Positions 15,851 to 27,040 of a DNA stretch of 64,000 nt are shown piece after piece. The notes beneath the pieces are model-generated. The model did no database searches. It worked only from the letters and a program-made list of their open reading frames with translations, and had not been told where the DNA came from. A program made the position numbers and the translations under genes. This stretch comes from Gammaproteobacteria bacterium (GTDB taxonomy: Bacteria > Pseudomonadota > Gammaproteobacteria > Steroidobacterales > Steroidobacteraceae): assembly GCA_016707425.1 (NCBI GenBank), contig JADJHU010000003.1, forward strand, positions 1 to 64,000, given 5' to 3'. Positions within the stretch are counted from its first letter, which is position 1. Each line of letters begins with the position of its first letter.

Positions 15851-16846
15851 TCACACCCACGCCGAGGCCAGCAGAGGAGGCTCGGCGATCGCCTCGCGCT
15901 GCGCCGCGAGATCCGTGACGCAGGTCTCCCAGAAGCGTCGCTCCCCGTACCAGGGAAAGGCCCGCGGAAACGCCGGATCACCCCAGCGCTCGGCCACCCA
16001 GGCGGCATGATGCAGCATGCGCAGGGCGCGCAGCGGCTCGATGAGGCGCAGCTCCCGGTAGTCGAAGGCCGCGAACTGCTCATAACCGCGCATGAGCTCG
16101 ACCCAGCGCCGGCGCTGCTCGCCGGCGTCCCCCGCGAGGAACATCCAGAGATCCTGGACGCGCGGACCCATGACGCAGTCGTCGAGATCGACGAACAGCG
16201 GCCCCTGCTCGTTCCAGAGCACGTTGCCGAGATGGCAGTCACCGTGGATGCGTTCCACCCGGATCCCTGCGACGTCGGCGAACGCCGCATCGATGTCGCC
16301 GAGCAGAGCCTCGGCCGTCGCCGCGTAGCGCGCGGCGAGCTCCGGCGGCACGAAGCCGAGTGCGCGCACCGTGCGCACTGCACGGTGGCCGAGCCGCTCC
16401 GGATCGAGGGCCGGGCGGGCTCTGAAGCGGCGGGTCGCGCCGATCGCATGCACGCGGGCGAGCGCCCGGCCCAGCTGCTCCAGGGCGCCGGGTGCATCCA
16501 GCTCGGGTGCATGTCCGGCACGGAACGGGAAGGCGGCATAGCGGAACCCGCCCTGCTCGAGGAGCGTCGACCCAAGGGGCGCCAGCGGTGCCGCCACGGG
16601 CAGCTCGTGGGCGGCAAGCTCGAGGGTGAAGGCGTGCTCCTCGAGGATCTGGGCGTCGCTCCAGCGCCCCGGCCGATAGAACTTCAGCACCAGCATCCCG
16701 TGGCAGGCCGTGCCCACCTGGTAGACACGGTTCTCGTAGCTGTTGAGCGCAAAGAGCCGTCCATCAGCTTCAAAACCCGCGAACTCGGCCGCGGCGAGCA
16801 CTCGCTCGGGCGTGAGACCATCGAATGGTCGGGCTTCGACTACCAT
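15851..16846 (-). CDS. srkA: stress response serine/threonine kinase SrkA (YihE/RdoA family)
   Basis: This 331-residue protein resembles aminoglycoside phosphotransferases and matches SrkA. FDGLTPERVL stands at the N-terminus and ALNSYENRVYQVG forms the nucleotide-binding loop. The family Lys lies in VLKFYRPGRW, the catalytic loop is HGDCHLGNVLW, and the metal site is FVDLDDCVMGP. E. coli SrkA has 328 residues. It protects against death from envelope and oxidative stress by countering MazEF-type killing. ATG 16846 is chosen; the longer frame upstream overlaps galE antisense and is a shadow. It is divergent from galE with only about 10 bases between the ATG codons. Confidence 0.9.
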   Translation of the reverse strand: MVVEARPFDGLTPERVLAAAEFAGFEADGRLFALNSYENRVYQVGTACHGMLVLKFYRPGRWSDAQILEEHAFTLELAAHELPVAAPLAPLGSTLLEQGGFRYAAFPFRAGHAPELDAPGALEQLGRALARVHAIGATRRFRARPALDPERLGHRAVRTVRALGFVPPELAARYAATAEALLGDIDAAFADVAGIRVERIHGDCHLGNVLWNEQGPLFVDLDDCVMGPRVQDLWMFLAGDAGEQRRRWVELMRGYEQFAAFDYRELRLIEPLRALRMLHHAAWVAERWGDPAFPRAFPWYGERRFWETCVTDLAAQREAIAEPPLLASAWV

Positions 16847-16855
16847 AGGGCCACC

Positions 16856-17848
16856 ATGCCATAAAAGACCATCCTCGTGACCGGCGGCGCCGGCTACATC
16901 GGCAGCCATGTCGCACTCCAGCTCCGTACGCGCGGGGAGCGCGTCGTGATCCTCGACAACCTCTACAGCGGCTTCCGGCAGGCGGCGCTCGACGCGCCGC
17001 TCGTGATCGGCAGCGTGGGCGACCGTGAGCTCGTGCGCGGCTGCCTGCGTGAACACGACATCGACACCGTCATGCACTTCGCGGCCCACACGGTGGTGCC
17101 GGAATCGGTTGCGGAACCGCTCAAGTACTACGGCAACAACACCTGCGCCACCCGCAATCTCCTCGAGGCCTGCCGCGAGCACGGCGTGCGGCACTTCGTG
17201 TTCTCCTCGACCGCCGCCGTCTACGGCATCCCTCCGGCCGGCGACGCGGGCGAGGACACGCCCACCGTGCCCATCAACCCCTATGGCACCTCGAAGCTCA
17301 TGTCCGAATGGATGCTGCGCGATCTCTCCGCGGCGGGCGCATTCCGCCACGTGGCGCTGCGGTATTTCAACGTGGCCGGCTCCGACCCCGGGCAGCGCAT
17401 CGGCCAGTCCACCCCGAAGGCGACCTTGCTCATCAAGGTGGCCTGCGAGGCCGCCGTGGGCCGACGCCCGGGCGTCTCGATCTTCGGCACCGACTATGCG
17501 ACGCCCGACGGCACCGGCATCCGTGACTACATCCACGTCGAGGATCTCGCCGACGCCCATCTGAAGGCGCTCGACTACCTGCGGGCCGGCGGTACCTCGA
17601 CCACCCTCAACTGCGGCTACGGGCACGGCTACAGCGTGCGCGAAGTGCTGGATGCCGTGCAGCGCGTCGCCGGCCGGTCGCTCGCGGTCCGCGAGGAACC
17701 CCGCCGCGCGGGCGATCCGCCGGTGCTCGTGGCGCGCGCCGAGCGCATCCGCACCGAGCTCGGCTGGCGCCCACGGCTGGACGATCTGGACACCATCGTG
17801 CGCACCTCGCTCGCCTGGGAAGAGAAGCTGCGGCGCGATCCCTGGTGA
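16856..17848 (+). CDS. galE: UDP-glucose 4-epimerase, start region damaged
   Basis: The protein interconverts UDP-glucose and UDP-galactose, supplying sugars for the polysaccharide. It has the NAD loop TGGAGYIGSH, catalytic Ser/Tyr in SSTAAVYG and NPYGTSK (YxxxK), and a C-terminal RAGDPPVLVA. The natural start is ATG 16856, but codon 3 is TAA (16862-16864): ATG CCA TAA, followed in frame by KTILVTGGAG. The first in-frame start after it is GTG 16877, which gives 323 residues but loses the first beta strand of the Rossmann fold (KTILV) and lacks a ribosome binding site. The rest of the gene is intact. It is either a recent nonsense mutation or a base error. Confidence 0.85.
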
Positions 17849-17870
17849 GCGGTGGCCTAGAATAGCCTCC

Positions 17871-19385
17871 ATGAGCTGGGCCCGACCCAAGTCCCTGAGC
17901 AGCCTGATGCTCCTCGGGCTGGCACTGATTGCCGCTCCGCTCGTCGTGGCGATCCTGAACGCCGGCCTCCAGATCCGCCGGCTCGCAGACACGAGCCAGG
18001 AACTGGTGCTCGGCAGCGTGCAGGCGACGCGCCTGAGCCAGGACCTGTTCGCCCAGATCGCCACCCTCGAGCGCACGGCCCGCCTCTACCAGGTCCTGGG
18101 CGATACGCGCTATCTGGAGCTCTACGGCGAGAACGACACGCGCCTCACCCGCGCGCGCTCGGAGCTCGCCGCTCACCTGACGGCCCCGCAGGCGCTCGCG
18201 AATCTCCACGAGCTCGGTGCCCTGCAGCAGGAGGTGAGCCGCGACATCGCGGCCGCCCCGCCTGGCAGCGACACCTTCGCCACCGTGCTGCCGCGCATCG
18301 AGCGGATGGGCGAGCTCGCCGCGCGCACCGCGGAGCGGGGCAACGCGCAGATCGATGCGGATCTCAGTGCCCTGCAGTCGCAGACCGCACAGGCACGCCG
18401 GCGGCTCGTGTGGCAGTCGGCCCTGCTCGTGCCGCTCACCATCGTGGCGATCCTCGCCCTCACGTTCGGCATCGGGCGGCCACTGCGCCAGATCGACCGC
18501 GCAATCAGCGAGCTCGGACGCGGCACATTCTCGAACCCCGTTGTCGTCTCCGGACCCACGGATCTCGGGCGCCTCGGGCGTCAGCTCGAGTGGCTGCGCC
18601 AGCGGCTCGCCGATCTCGCCCAGGAGCGCAACCGCTTCCTCCGCCACATGTCGCACGAGCTCAAGACCCCGCTCGCCAATATCCGTGAAGGCACGGAGCT
18701 CCTCATGGACGGTGCCGTAGGCGAGCTCGACAGCGGCCAGCGCGAGGTCACGGCCATCCTGCGCGACAACGGCATCCGCCTGCAGCGCCTGATCGAGAAT
18801 CTCCTGTCCTTCAGTGCCTGGCAGTCACAGGCCGCCGGGCTCGAGGTGAGCGAGTTCCGCATCCGGCCGCTCGTCAAGCAAGTGCTGGAGAACCAGCAGC
18901 TCACGCTCCTCTCGCAGCGCGTGCGCCTCGACGTGCAGGTGGATGACCTCATGCTGCAGGCCGACCGCGGGAAGCTGCGCCTGATCCTCGAGAACCTGCT
19001 CTCGAATGCCATCAAGTACTCGCCCAAGGGCGGCACGATCTGCCTGCACGCGAAAGCGAGCGGCAGCGGCTTCACGCTCGACGTCGCCGACACCGGACCC
19101 GGCATCCAGCCCGAGGATCGCGCCCGTATCTTCGAGGCTTTCTACACGGGCAAGGCACCGACCGGCGGCATGGTGAAGGGCACCGGCATCGGACTTTCAG
19201 TCGTGCAGGAGTTCGTCCTCGCGCACGGTGGCAGCATCGAGCTCGTCGATGGCATCTACGCCGGCGCGCACTTCCGCATCCGCATGCCGAGCCGCGTGAC
19301 AGACACCGTCGCGCCCGCCCCGATGCCCCTCCGGGACAGGGTCGAGGACAACGCCGGAACGGAGGAGAAGGCCCATGCAGCCTGA
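17871..19385 (+). CDS. glrK: sensor histidine kinase GlrK (QseE-like)
   Basis: This is a 504-residue membrane histidine kinase. A first membrane segment at about 12-30 and a second at about 182-202 flank a periplasmic helical domain. HAMP follows, then HisKA with MSHELKTPLAN (His262) and HATPase with N box NLLSNAIKYS, G1 DTGPGI and G2 GTGIGLSVV. ATG 17871 is preferred over upstream in-frame starts, which lie within galE. It begins a tight operon with the QseG-like lipoprotein (11-base overlap) and the sigma54 regulator. In enterobacteria GlrK-GlrR senses envelope state and controls the small RNA glmY. The domain order, operon and partner match that system. Confidence 0.9.
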   Translation: MSWARPKSLSSLMLLGLALIAAPLVVAILNAGLQIRRLADTSQELVLGSVQATRLSQDLFAQIATLERTARLYQVLGDTRYLELYGENDTRLTRARSELAAHLTAPQALANLHELGALQQEVSRDIAAAPPGSDTFATVLPRIERMGELAARTAERGNAQIDADLSALQSQTAQARRRLVWQSALLVPLTIVAILALTFGIGRPLRQIDRAISELGRGTFSNPVVVSGPTDLGRLGRQLEWLRQRLADLAQERNRFLRHMSHELKTPLANIREGTELLMDGAVGELDSGQREVTAILRDNGIRLQRLIENLLSFSAWQSQAAGLEVSEFRIRPLVKQVLENQQLTLLSQRVRLDVQVDDLMLQADRGKLRLILENLLSNAIKYSPKGGTICLHAKASGSGFTLDVADTGPGIQPEDRARIFEAFYTGKAPTGGMVKGTGIGLSVVQEFVLAHGGSIELVDGIYAGAHFRIRMPSRVTDTVAPAPMPLRDRVEDNAGTEEKAHAA

Positions 19386-20021
19386 TCTCCAGCCCAGCTT
19401 CCGTGCGCGACCCGCCGCACTCGCAGCACTGCTCGCCCTGCTTTCGGGTTGCACCGGCTTGCTCGAATCAGGCCGCCGCCCCAACGCCCCCCCCGTCGTC
19501 GACCGCGCCACGCTGCACGCGCAGCTGCTCGCAGGCTACCTCGAGGTCCTGCCGCGCCTCGCCCATGGCGCGCCGGCCGAACAGGCGGAGATCTTCGCTG
19601 CGGCCAAGCGGGACTACGAGAGCGCGCCCACCGCAAGCCACCAGCTGCGCTATGCGCTCGCTCTTGCCACGCCCGGGCACAGCGCCTACGACGCGCCCCT
19701 CGCGCAGCGTCTGCTGCGCGAGCTCCTTGCCGTTCCGGAGGCCCTGCAGCCCGTCGAGAGCTCACTGGCGCAACTCGAGCTGACCCATCTCGACCGGCAG
19801 CTGGCACTCACGGCCGATCTCCGGCGCCTCCAGGCCGACGCGGGCCGCAGTGAACGCGAACGCAGCGCCACCGCCAGCCGCCGGCTCCAGGCCGAGATCG
19901 AGGAGAATGCACGCCTGCGCAGGGCGCTCGAAGAAGCGCAGGCCAAACTCGATGCGATCGCAAACATCGAACGCTCGATCAGCGAACGCAAACCGCAGAG
20001 CCCACCCGAAGGACGTACACC

Positions 20022-20025
<4 letters not shown>
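19375..20025 (+). CDS. qseG: QseG-like outer-membrane lipoprotein
   Basis: This is a 216-residue lipoprotein with signal sequence and lipobox LLSGC (Cys about 26). A TPR-like helical region follows, with a long coiled coil at about 150-205 (alternating Arg/Glu/Leu). Its identity rests mainly on position between glrK and glrR and on overall shape; the sequence is divergent. In enterobacteria QseG docks on the kinase QseE/GlrK and is needed for its activity. It overlaps glrK by 11 bases and glrR by 4 (GTGA), so the three are translationally coupled. Confidence 0.75.
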
Positions 20026-21373
<1,348 letters not shown>

Positions 21374-21374
<1 letters not shown>

Positions 21375-23101
21375 TGCGCAGACGTTCCTCGACGCTCGAA
21401 CTGTGGGTGGCGCTGCTCGCAGCCAGCCTCTGCGGCTGCGACGCAGGGCGCGCCGAGTCCACGGGTCGCGCCACCGGTGCGGCGGAAACTGCGGCGCCCG
21501 CAGCGGCGCCGCAGTCGACACTGCCCGCTGTGTTCTACGCCGATGTCAACTCGGGTCCCGGCAGCGGTGGAGAAGACGACGCCGGCGCCTACGTGACCCT
21601 CCACGGGACGGGCTTTGGCGAAGTGCAGGGAACCGTGACGATCGGCGGTGGCAAGGTCCACGCATACCGCGTCTGGAGCCCCACCCTCATCAGCGTACAG
21701 ATCGGACGTGCGGCCCGCAGCGGGGCAATCGTCGTACGCACCGCTGAGGGACGGGAAGCGCAGGCGGCGCAACCGTTCACTGTACGCGCGGGACACATCT
21801 GGTTCGTCGCGCCAACCGGCGATGACCGCTCCTGCCGCGCGGGCGACGTGCGCCGCCCGTGCCGCACGCCAAACTCGCTCGTGCGTGAGGGTCGTGTCGC
21901 GCCTGGGGACTTCATCGTAGTGCGCGGCGGAACGTACGGCGATGATGATCCTCAGAACGGCCTGTACAGCAATACCTGGATCCGCCCGACGGTATCGGGC
22001 AGTGCGGGCGCCCCGATTGCCGTGATCGCCTACCCGGGCGAGGCCGCGGTGTTCGAGCAGCGCCAGGGCGCGCGCCTGTTTTCACACTATGACAGCATCG
22101 CGCACTGGGTGATCTCGGGGTTTCGCGTGCGGATACGCCACTGTCGCCCGGCCGGTGTCATGGGTGTCGGCGACCCGGCCACGACCGAGGGTTGCCGCAA
22201 TCCCGGTGCGGTGCGCCGCGCGACGGACGTCAGCTTCGTGGGCATCGATATCGATGGTGGGGGCGTCGGTGGCATGTGCGGCGGCTCAGGCGGGGACCTG
22301 GTCGAGATCGGCGCAGCAGAGCGTATCCGTGTGCTGGGCCTCACGATCCACGATACGAGCCCGCAGAATCCCGATGAGCCCACCCACGCCATCTACCTGG
22401 CCGCGACACAGAAGGATGTCGAGGTCGGCTGGAACCGGATCTGGAATATTCCGCACTCGCGTGCGCTGATCCAGGTGCACCAGGACAGTTTCAACGGTGC
22501 GTGCTGGGCGCGGCCGACCATGGACCGGATAACGATCCATGACAACGAGCTCCGCCGTGTCGCGGGACAGGCGATCCTGGTGGATGGCGGCGCCGGACAG
22601 GTGGAGATCTACAACAACGTCATCTCCGACACGCCTCTCGCAGACGACCACCGCTACCCCGACGTCATCTCGCTGCGTGGCTCGGGCGGCCAGCTCGAGG
22701 CGACGCTCGCTCACAATACGGTCGTTGCTGATCCGGGCGCGGGGGAACGCGGTTACCTGCTCGGCATCGGGGCACCGGGATGTACAGGAACGCCAAAGAG
22801 CGTGCAGCTCTTCAACAACGTGTTCCAGGTGACGGGCGGAGGCCGCGACGCCTACATCGGCTACAACGAGACCTGCGCCGAGGACACGCCGATCAGCGGT
22901 GCGCGCAACCTCTGGTTCGGGGCAGGTCGGCCTCCGGCCGCCGATGTTTCGCCGCTCAGCACCAACCCGCGGCTCGAGCGCCTGCGTCCACAGGCCGGAT
23001 CACCGCTGATCGGGGCCGGAAGGCCCACTCCCTACGTGCTCGACCACGACGGTCATCGACGCACGACATTCGACGTTGGAGCGTACTCCGGGCCGCCGTG
23101 A
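21374..23101 (+). CDS. TIG/IPT-domain right-handed beta-helix lipoprotein
   Basis: This is a 575-residue exported protein. The N-terminal signal ends with a Cys at about 20-22 (SLCGC), likely a lipobox. After a low-complexity linker comes a TIG/IPT immunoglobulin-like domain (about 50-140), starting VFYADVNSGPGSGGEDD. A large right-handed parallel beta-helix follows, recognisable by repeated short strands and asparagine ladders (IHDNELRR, EIYNNVIS, LAHNTVV, LFNNVF). It resembles polysaccharide lyase or epimerase folds but shows no catalytic motif I can name. A paralog of the same length and plan lies at 49357-51057. It overlaps glrR by one base (TGATG), so it is cotranslated with a sensory operon. 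A role in binding or trimming surface polysaccharide is inferred. Confidence 0.8.
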
Positions 23102-23144
23102 CCGCCGCACCCGTGCTGCACCCCGGAGCGCCGACACCCCGGAG

Positions 23145-24548
23145 TCACTGGTTGAGGATCGACTGACTGTTGGTCCCGCGGATACGGTCGAAAACGTTGC
23201 GCGCGGGGCCCTCCTCCATGGCCCGCCGAGGCGGACTCCAGGTGAGCGCCAGCACGGCCCGGTTCTCGGCAAACGGGTTGACGTCACTGCTGCGGTCATA
23301 GCGCTCGAGCCGCAGGATGACATCCAGCCCGCCCTGCAGGGGCTGCACAACGGCCAGGCCGAAAGACACATCGCGCGTGTCGCGCGCGATCAGTTCGTAG
23401 GTCCCCTTGCTGTAGGTCGCGAAGAGGTCGGTGCGCATGAGTGACGCCCAGACGTAGTTCGCCCGCGCGTCGATCTGGATGCGCTTGCGGTTCAGCGTGG
23501 CGAGGTCCTGGTAGTCCTCTTTGATCACCGACGTGGACAGGCGATATGAGCTGCGGCGCAGCGCAGCGACGAACGACAGATCGAGGCGGGTCTCGACAAA
23601 GGGCTGCGCAACCACCTGCACGTTCTGGTCGATGAGTACCTGCTCAGTGCCGCCCTGCCCGATTCGGAACGAGTCCGCCGAGTCCGAGAACCCGCGCCGC
23701 ACGTAAGCCTCGACGCTCGAGACGGCGGTAAGACGGTGCGTGAGCGCGAGGCTCGCGAGCGTGGAGTTGCGCGTCGTGCGACCATCGTCAACCTCGCTCG
23801 CCCCGAGCGAGAGTTCCGTGACGGTACGCCGGCCGTCACTGCGCAATGCCAGAAACGCACTGCGCAGGTCGTAGTTGCGGAACAGATCATCACGGTCAAA
23901 AGTCACATGCTCGGTGTAGCCCTCGAGTGAGACCTGCCGGATCGCAGTCCAACGGTGGACTACCGTTGCCGAGCCCGAGACGCGATGGTTGTTGAGGTCC
24001 GAGGTTTCCGAATAGCGCACATCAGAGTAGCGGCCCTGGATGTCAAGGCGCTCGAGCCTGCCGAATGCGAAGCGCAGGTTGGGGCCGGTGGTGAAGAAGT
24101 TTGTGTTCTGGCGGTCGTTGGGTTCGATGGCGCCGAAGGCATCGGCCGCCGTCTGGCCATAGTTGTCCTGGAGCTCCCAGGTGACGTGCCGCGGCAGAAT
24201 GGTCGCCGACGCACGGGCAAGCACCCATGCGAGCGTGCTCGAGGGATAGGTGTTCTCCAGGTACTCGCGGTGCACCCCCGCGACATCGAGATCTGCGTTC
24301 CAGCGGACCGACTCTTCAATCAGGCGTGCACCGAGCTGCACGCCCGCTACCGTGTCGCTTTCCTTCATAAACGCGTCGCGGTTGATGTTGTCCGACCATG
24401 TGATACCGACGCCTGCCCGGGGCGTGAAATCAAGCCCCACTGCCGGGGCTGTGACTGATGCTCCCACCATGGCAGCGAGGAAAACCTGCCCGCGGAGGGC
24501 GCCTCGCAAGATCCCCTGCACGCGTCGTCCGCAACGTTCAACCACCAT
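23145..24548 (-). CDS. outer-membrane beta-barrel of exopolysaccharide locus
   Basis: This protein of about 467 residues has a signal peptide at about 1-38 (cleavage after APAVG) followed by amphipathic beta strands to the end, each with alternating aromatic residues (EYLENTYPSSTLAWVL, DIQGRYSDVRYSE and others). It fits the PEP-CTERM-associated outer-membrane protein family and EpsL-like barrels. ATG 24548 overlaps the upstream BY-kinase gene by 11 bases; a GTG at 24563 is an alternative. It is the last gene of the operon and converges on the TIG/beta-helix gene with a 43-base gap. The likely role is the outer-membrane exit or anchoring of the polymer. Confidence 0.75.
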   Translation of the reverse strand: MVVERCGRRVQGILRGALRGQVFLAAMVGASVTAPAVGLDFTPRAGVGITWSDNINRDAFMKESDTVAGVQLGARLIEESVRWNADLDVAGVHREYLENTYPSSTLAWVLARASATILPRHVTWELQDNYGQTAADAFGAIEPNDRQNTNFFTTGPNLRFAFGRLERLDIQGRYSDVRYSETSDLNNHRVSGSATVVHRWTAIRQVSLEGYTEHVTFDRDDLFRNYDLRSAFLALRSDGRRTVTELSLGASEVDDGRTTRNSTLASLALTHRLTAVSSVEAYVRRGFSDSADSFRIGQGGTEQVLIDQNVQVVAQPFVETRLDLSFVAALRRSSYRLSTSVIKEDYQDLATLNRKRIQIDARANYVWASLMRTDLFATYSKGTYELIARDTRDVSFGLAVVQPLQGGLDVILRLERYDRSSDVNPFAENRAVLALTWSPPRRAMEEGPARNVFDRIRGTNSQSILNQ

Positions 24549-25446
24549 AGCTGCCGTATCCACCGTAGTAGCCGTAATATCCGCCGTGTGGGCCGAAGGA
24601 CTCGAAACCGTTGAGGAGCGCCGCCACCGGCTTGTTGTCCGAGAGCTGCTCGACTGCGGCCGCGACCGCGTAACGCGGCGTACTGCCCGCCCGTACGACG
24701 AGCACCACCTGGCCGACGACGTCCGAGAGCGTCGCCGATTCGCTCGTCATGAGGAGCGGGGCAGAGTCGAAGAGCAGGATACGCCCGGGAGCAGCGAGCT
24801 GCCGCGCGATCGCCTTCATTGCATCGCTGCCCAGCAGCTCGTTCGCAAGCTCATCCGGCTCCCCGGCAGGAAGGAAGAAGAGCCCCGGGACCGAGGTACG
24901 GCGCACCGTGCTCCCGACCTCGAGGCTCGGGTTCTTCAGCAGATCCACAAGGCCGGGATCCTCCCCGAGCCCGAGCCTGACGCTGAGGTCCCGCCGCGGC
25001 AGATCTGCATCGATGAGCACCACCTCGCGGGCGCGCTCGAGCACGAGGCACAGAGAAAGGTTGACGCTGGTAAAAGTCTTGCCTTCGCGGGCAAATGCAC
25101 TCGTCACCATTACGCGGTTCGCCCCGTCACCGACGCTCGCAGCGTTGGCGGCAAGTGACTCGAGCAGCGAGCGGCGTACGACCCGATATTCGTGCAGCAG
25201 GCGGCGACGCCTCTCGGCCGGTGGCGCAAGTCCCGCGCTGAAGAGACGCTCGACTGAAAAGTCGACCTCGGCGCCATGAAACTCTGCCCCAGGCCATGTT
25301 ACGGGCGCAGCGCGCGGGACCGCCGAACCCGGAGCGCTCGCCGTCGCCAGACCGGGCGACGCAGGCGCATTCGCGCCCTCCTTTGCCCCGGCCCTCTCGG
25401 CCCGGCGTGCACGCTGAATTGCGGTCTCGATGATGCTCACGTTCAC
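24538..25446 (-). CDS. XrtA-type tyrosine autokinase (BY-kinase)
   Basis: This is a 302-residue cytosolic ATPase domain of a bacterial tyrosine kinase. Walker A lies in SAFAREGKTFTSVN, Walker A' in VVLIDADLPRRD and Walker B in ILLFDSAPLL. The C-terminus is a tyrosine cluster (GGYYGYYGGYGSYGG), the autophosphorylation tail. The N-terminal 60 residues are a low-complexity linker. The GTG start 25446 overlaps the stop of the chain-length gene by 4 bases. It works with the membrane chain-length protein next to it to control polymer length and export through cycles of phosphorylation. Confidence 0.88.
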   Translation of the reverse strand: MNVSIIETAIQRARRAERAGAKEGANAPASPGLATASAPGSAVPRAAPVTWPGAEFHGAEVDFSVERLFSAGLAPPAERRRRLLHEYRVVRRSLLESLAANAASVGDGANRVMVTSAFAREGKTFTSVNLSLCLVLERAREVVLIDADLPRRDLSVRLGLGEDPGLVDLLKNPSLEVGSTVRRTSVPGLFFLPAGEPDELANELLGSDAMKAIARQLAAPGRILLFDSAPLLMTSESATLSDVVGQVVLVVRAGSTPRYAVAAAVEQLSDNKPVAALLNGFESFGPHGGYYGYYGGYGSYGG

Positions 25447-27022
25447 TCCAGGCCAAGACTGCTGCGAATGAGGCGCGACCCCGAGTGACTCACGGACACC
25501 GTGGCAATGAACAGCGCGACCAGCGCGCCGAGTGCGCCCACGAACGCAATGCGCTCGCGGCGCAGCACGCCCGCCTGCAGGACATCGCTGAAGGAGCTGA
25601 CCACCCCAAGCACCGGCAGCCCTGACTGGGCGGCAAGCGCGCCTGCCGTGACAAATACCGGGCGCATGAGATTCAGGACATAGGCGATCGCGCCGCCGAG
25701 CAGCAGTGTCGCGATCAGCACGCCACCCAGCAACAGCCCGCGGCGTGGTGACGTGGGTGTCACCGGAACGCGTGGCGGCTCGAGCAGCTTGAACATCACT
25801 TCCTGGCTCTGGTCGGCGCGGTCGGAGATCCGCGCACTCTCGAGGCGCTGCAGCAAGGTCTCGTACTGAGCCTTCGTGACACCGTAGTCGCGGTTCAGCC
25901 GCGCGAGCTCGGCCTCGACTTCGGGGCTGGTGTTGAGCATGCGGCGCAGCTCTCCAACGCGCTTCTGCGCCTCGGCAACCTGGGTGGCGAGCGCCGCGAC
26001 CTGGATGTCGGCCGTATTGAGCTGGATCTGCAGGTTCTGCATCACGAGATCGACGCCCGGCTGGCCATTCCCGCCGCCTCCGGCACTCGTCGGCCGCACG
26101 CGTCCGAGCTCGGCCCGGCGCCGCTCCTCGAGTCGCTGGATCGTTTCGCGCAGCGCGATGACATCCGGATGCTTTTCTGTGTATTTCAGCAGGAGTGCGT
26201 CGAGCTGCTTGCGACTGTCCTGCAGCTGGGTGTCAAGCGCGGTTGCTGCCTGGATCTGGGCATCGCTCGGCATCTGCGGGAGGGTTCCGCCCGAGGAATC
26301 GCCGATCAGCTTGCGACGGAGCTCGTCGCGCTGGCGCATGGCGACAGCGTAGTCGCTCTCGAGCTTCTGAAGTGCGAGAGTCTCGGACTGCAGGCGGTTG
26401 AAGTAGTCACCACGCTGGTCGGGCATCAGACCGACGTACTGCTTCTTGAAGTTTGCCAGGCGCTCCTCGGACTCAACGAGGCGTTTTTCGTAGGTCGCCA
26501 CCTGCTCCCTGAGGAAGCGCTGCGCCACCTGGCTGTCGGCGCGATTCGCCCCAGCGAATCCTCGACGAAGCCGTCGAGCAGATCCTGTACCACGGCCTGC
26601 GCCTTGCGGGCGCTGGAGTGAGTGAAGGCGATCGTGTAGACGCTGACCCTCGGATCCCCGGTGATCGTGATCGCCTTCTCGATGTCCGCGAGCGCACGAT
26701 CGATTTCCTCGGCAGTCCGCGCCCGCACAAGCAACCCCGCCTTGCGCGAAACACGCTCGAGGTTCGGGCGCGAAAGCATCGCGCGGCGCACGACGTCGGC
26801 CGAATTCTCCACGCTTGGAGACACCGCGATGCCCTGCAGCAGGGGCTTGAGGATTGATGTCGTATCGACGTAGACCTGCGCCCTGGACTCGTAGCGATCC
26901 GGCAGCATCAGCACGACGATCGCCCCGCTGATGCCAACGATCCAGGCCGTCACAATCGCAGGCCAGCGGAAGCGCCAGCTGGCTCGCGCCTCCGCGAGCA
27001 GTTGTTCGACTTGCTCTTTCAT
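25443..27022 (-). pseudogene. XrtA-type chain-length determinant (Wzz family), one frameshift
   Basis: The N-terminal part (start ATG 27022) has the first membrane segment (about 22-42), the Wzz domain and ends in frame 1 after FVEDSLG. The C-terminal part resumes as NRADSQVAQRFLREQ one base out of phase. It has long coiled coils (about 170-380), the PxxP-like loop PRVPVTPTSPRR, a second membrane segment and a terminal segment. Adding one G to the GGGG run (complement 26549-26552) gives a single protein of about 526 residues, normal for the family. The protein sits in the inner membrane, sets polymer length and partners the BY-kinase that overlaps its 3' end. Because everything else is intact and the lesion is in a homopolymer, sequencing error is quite possible. 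Confidence 0.85.
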
Positions 27023-27040
27023 GGCATCGCTGATCGCCGA

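Noticed and set aside
17607..18656. 349-residue minus-strand ORF
   Set aside because: It is antisense to glrK, whose kinase motifs are clear on the other strand.
23086..23140. CTCCGGG / CCCCGGAG inverted repeat at the end of the beta-helix gene
   Set aside because: The loop is about 30 bases and no T-run follows, so it is a poor terminator.
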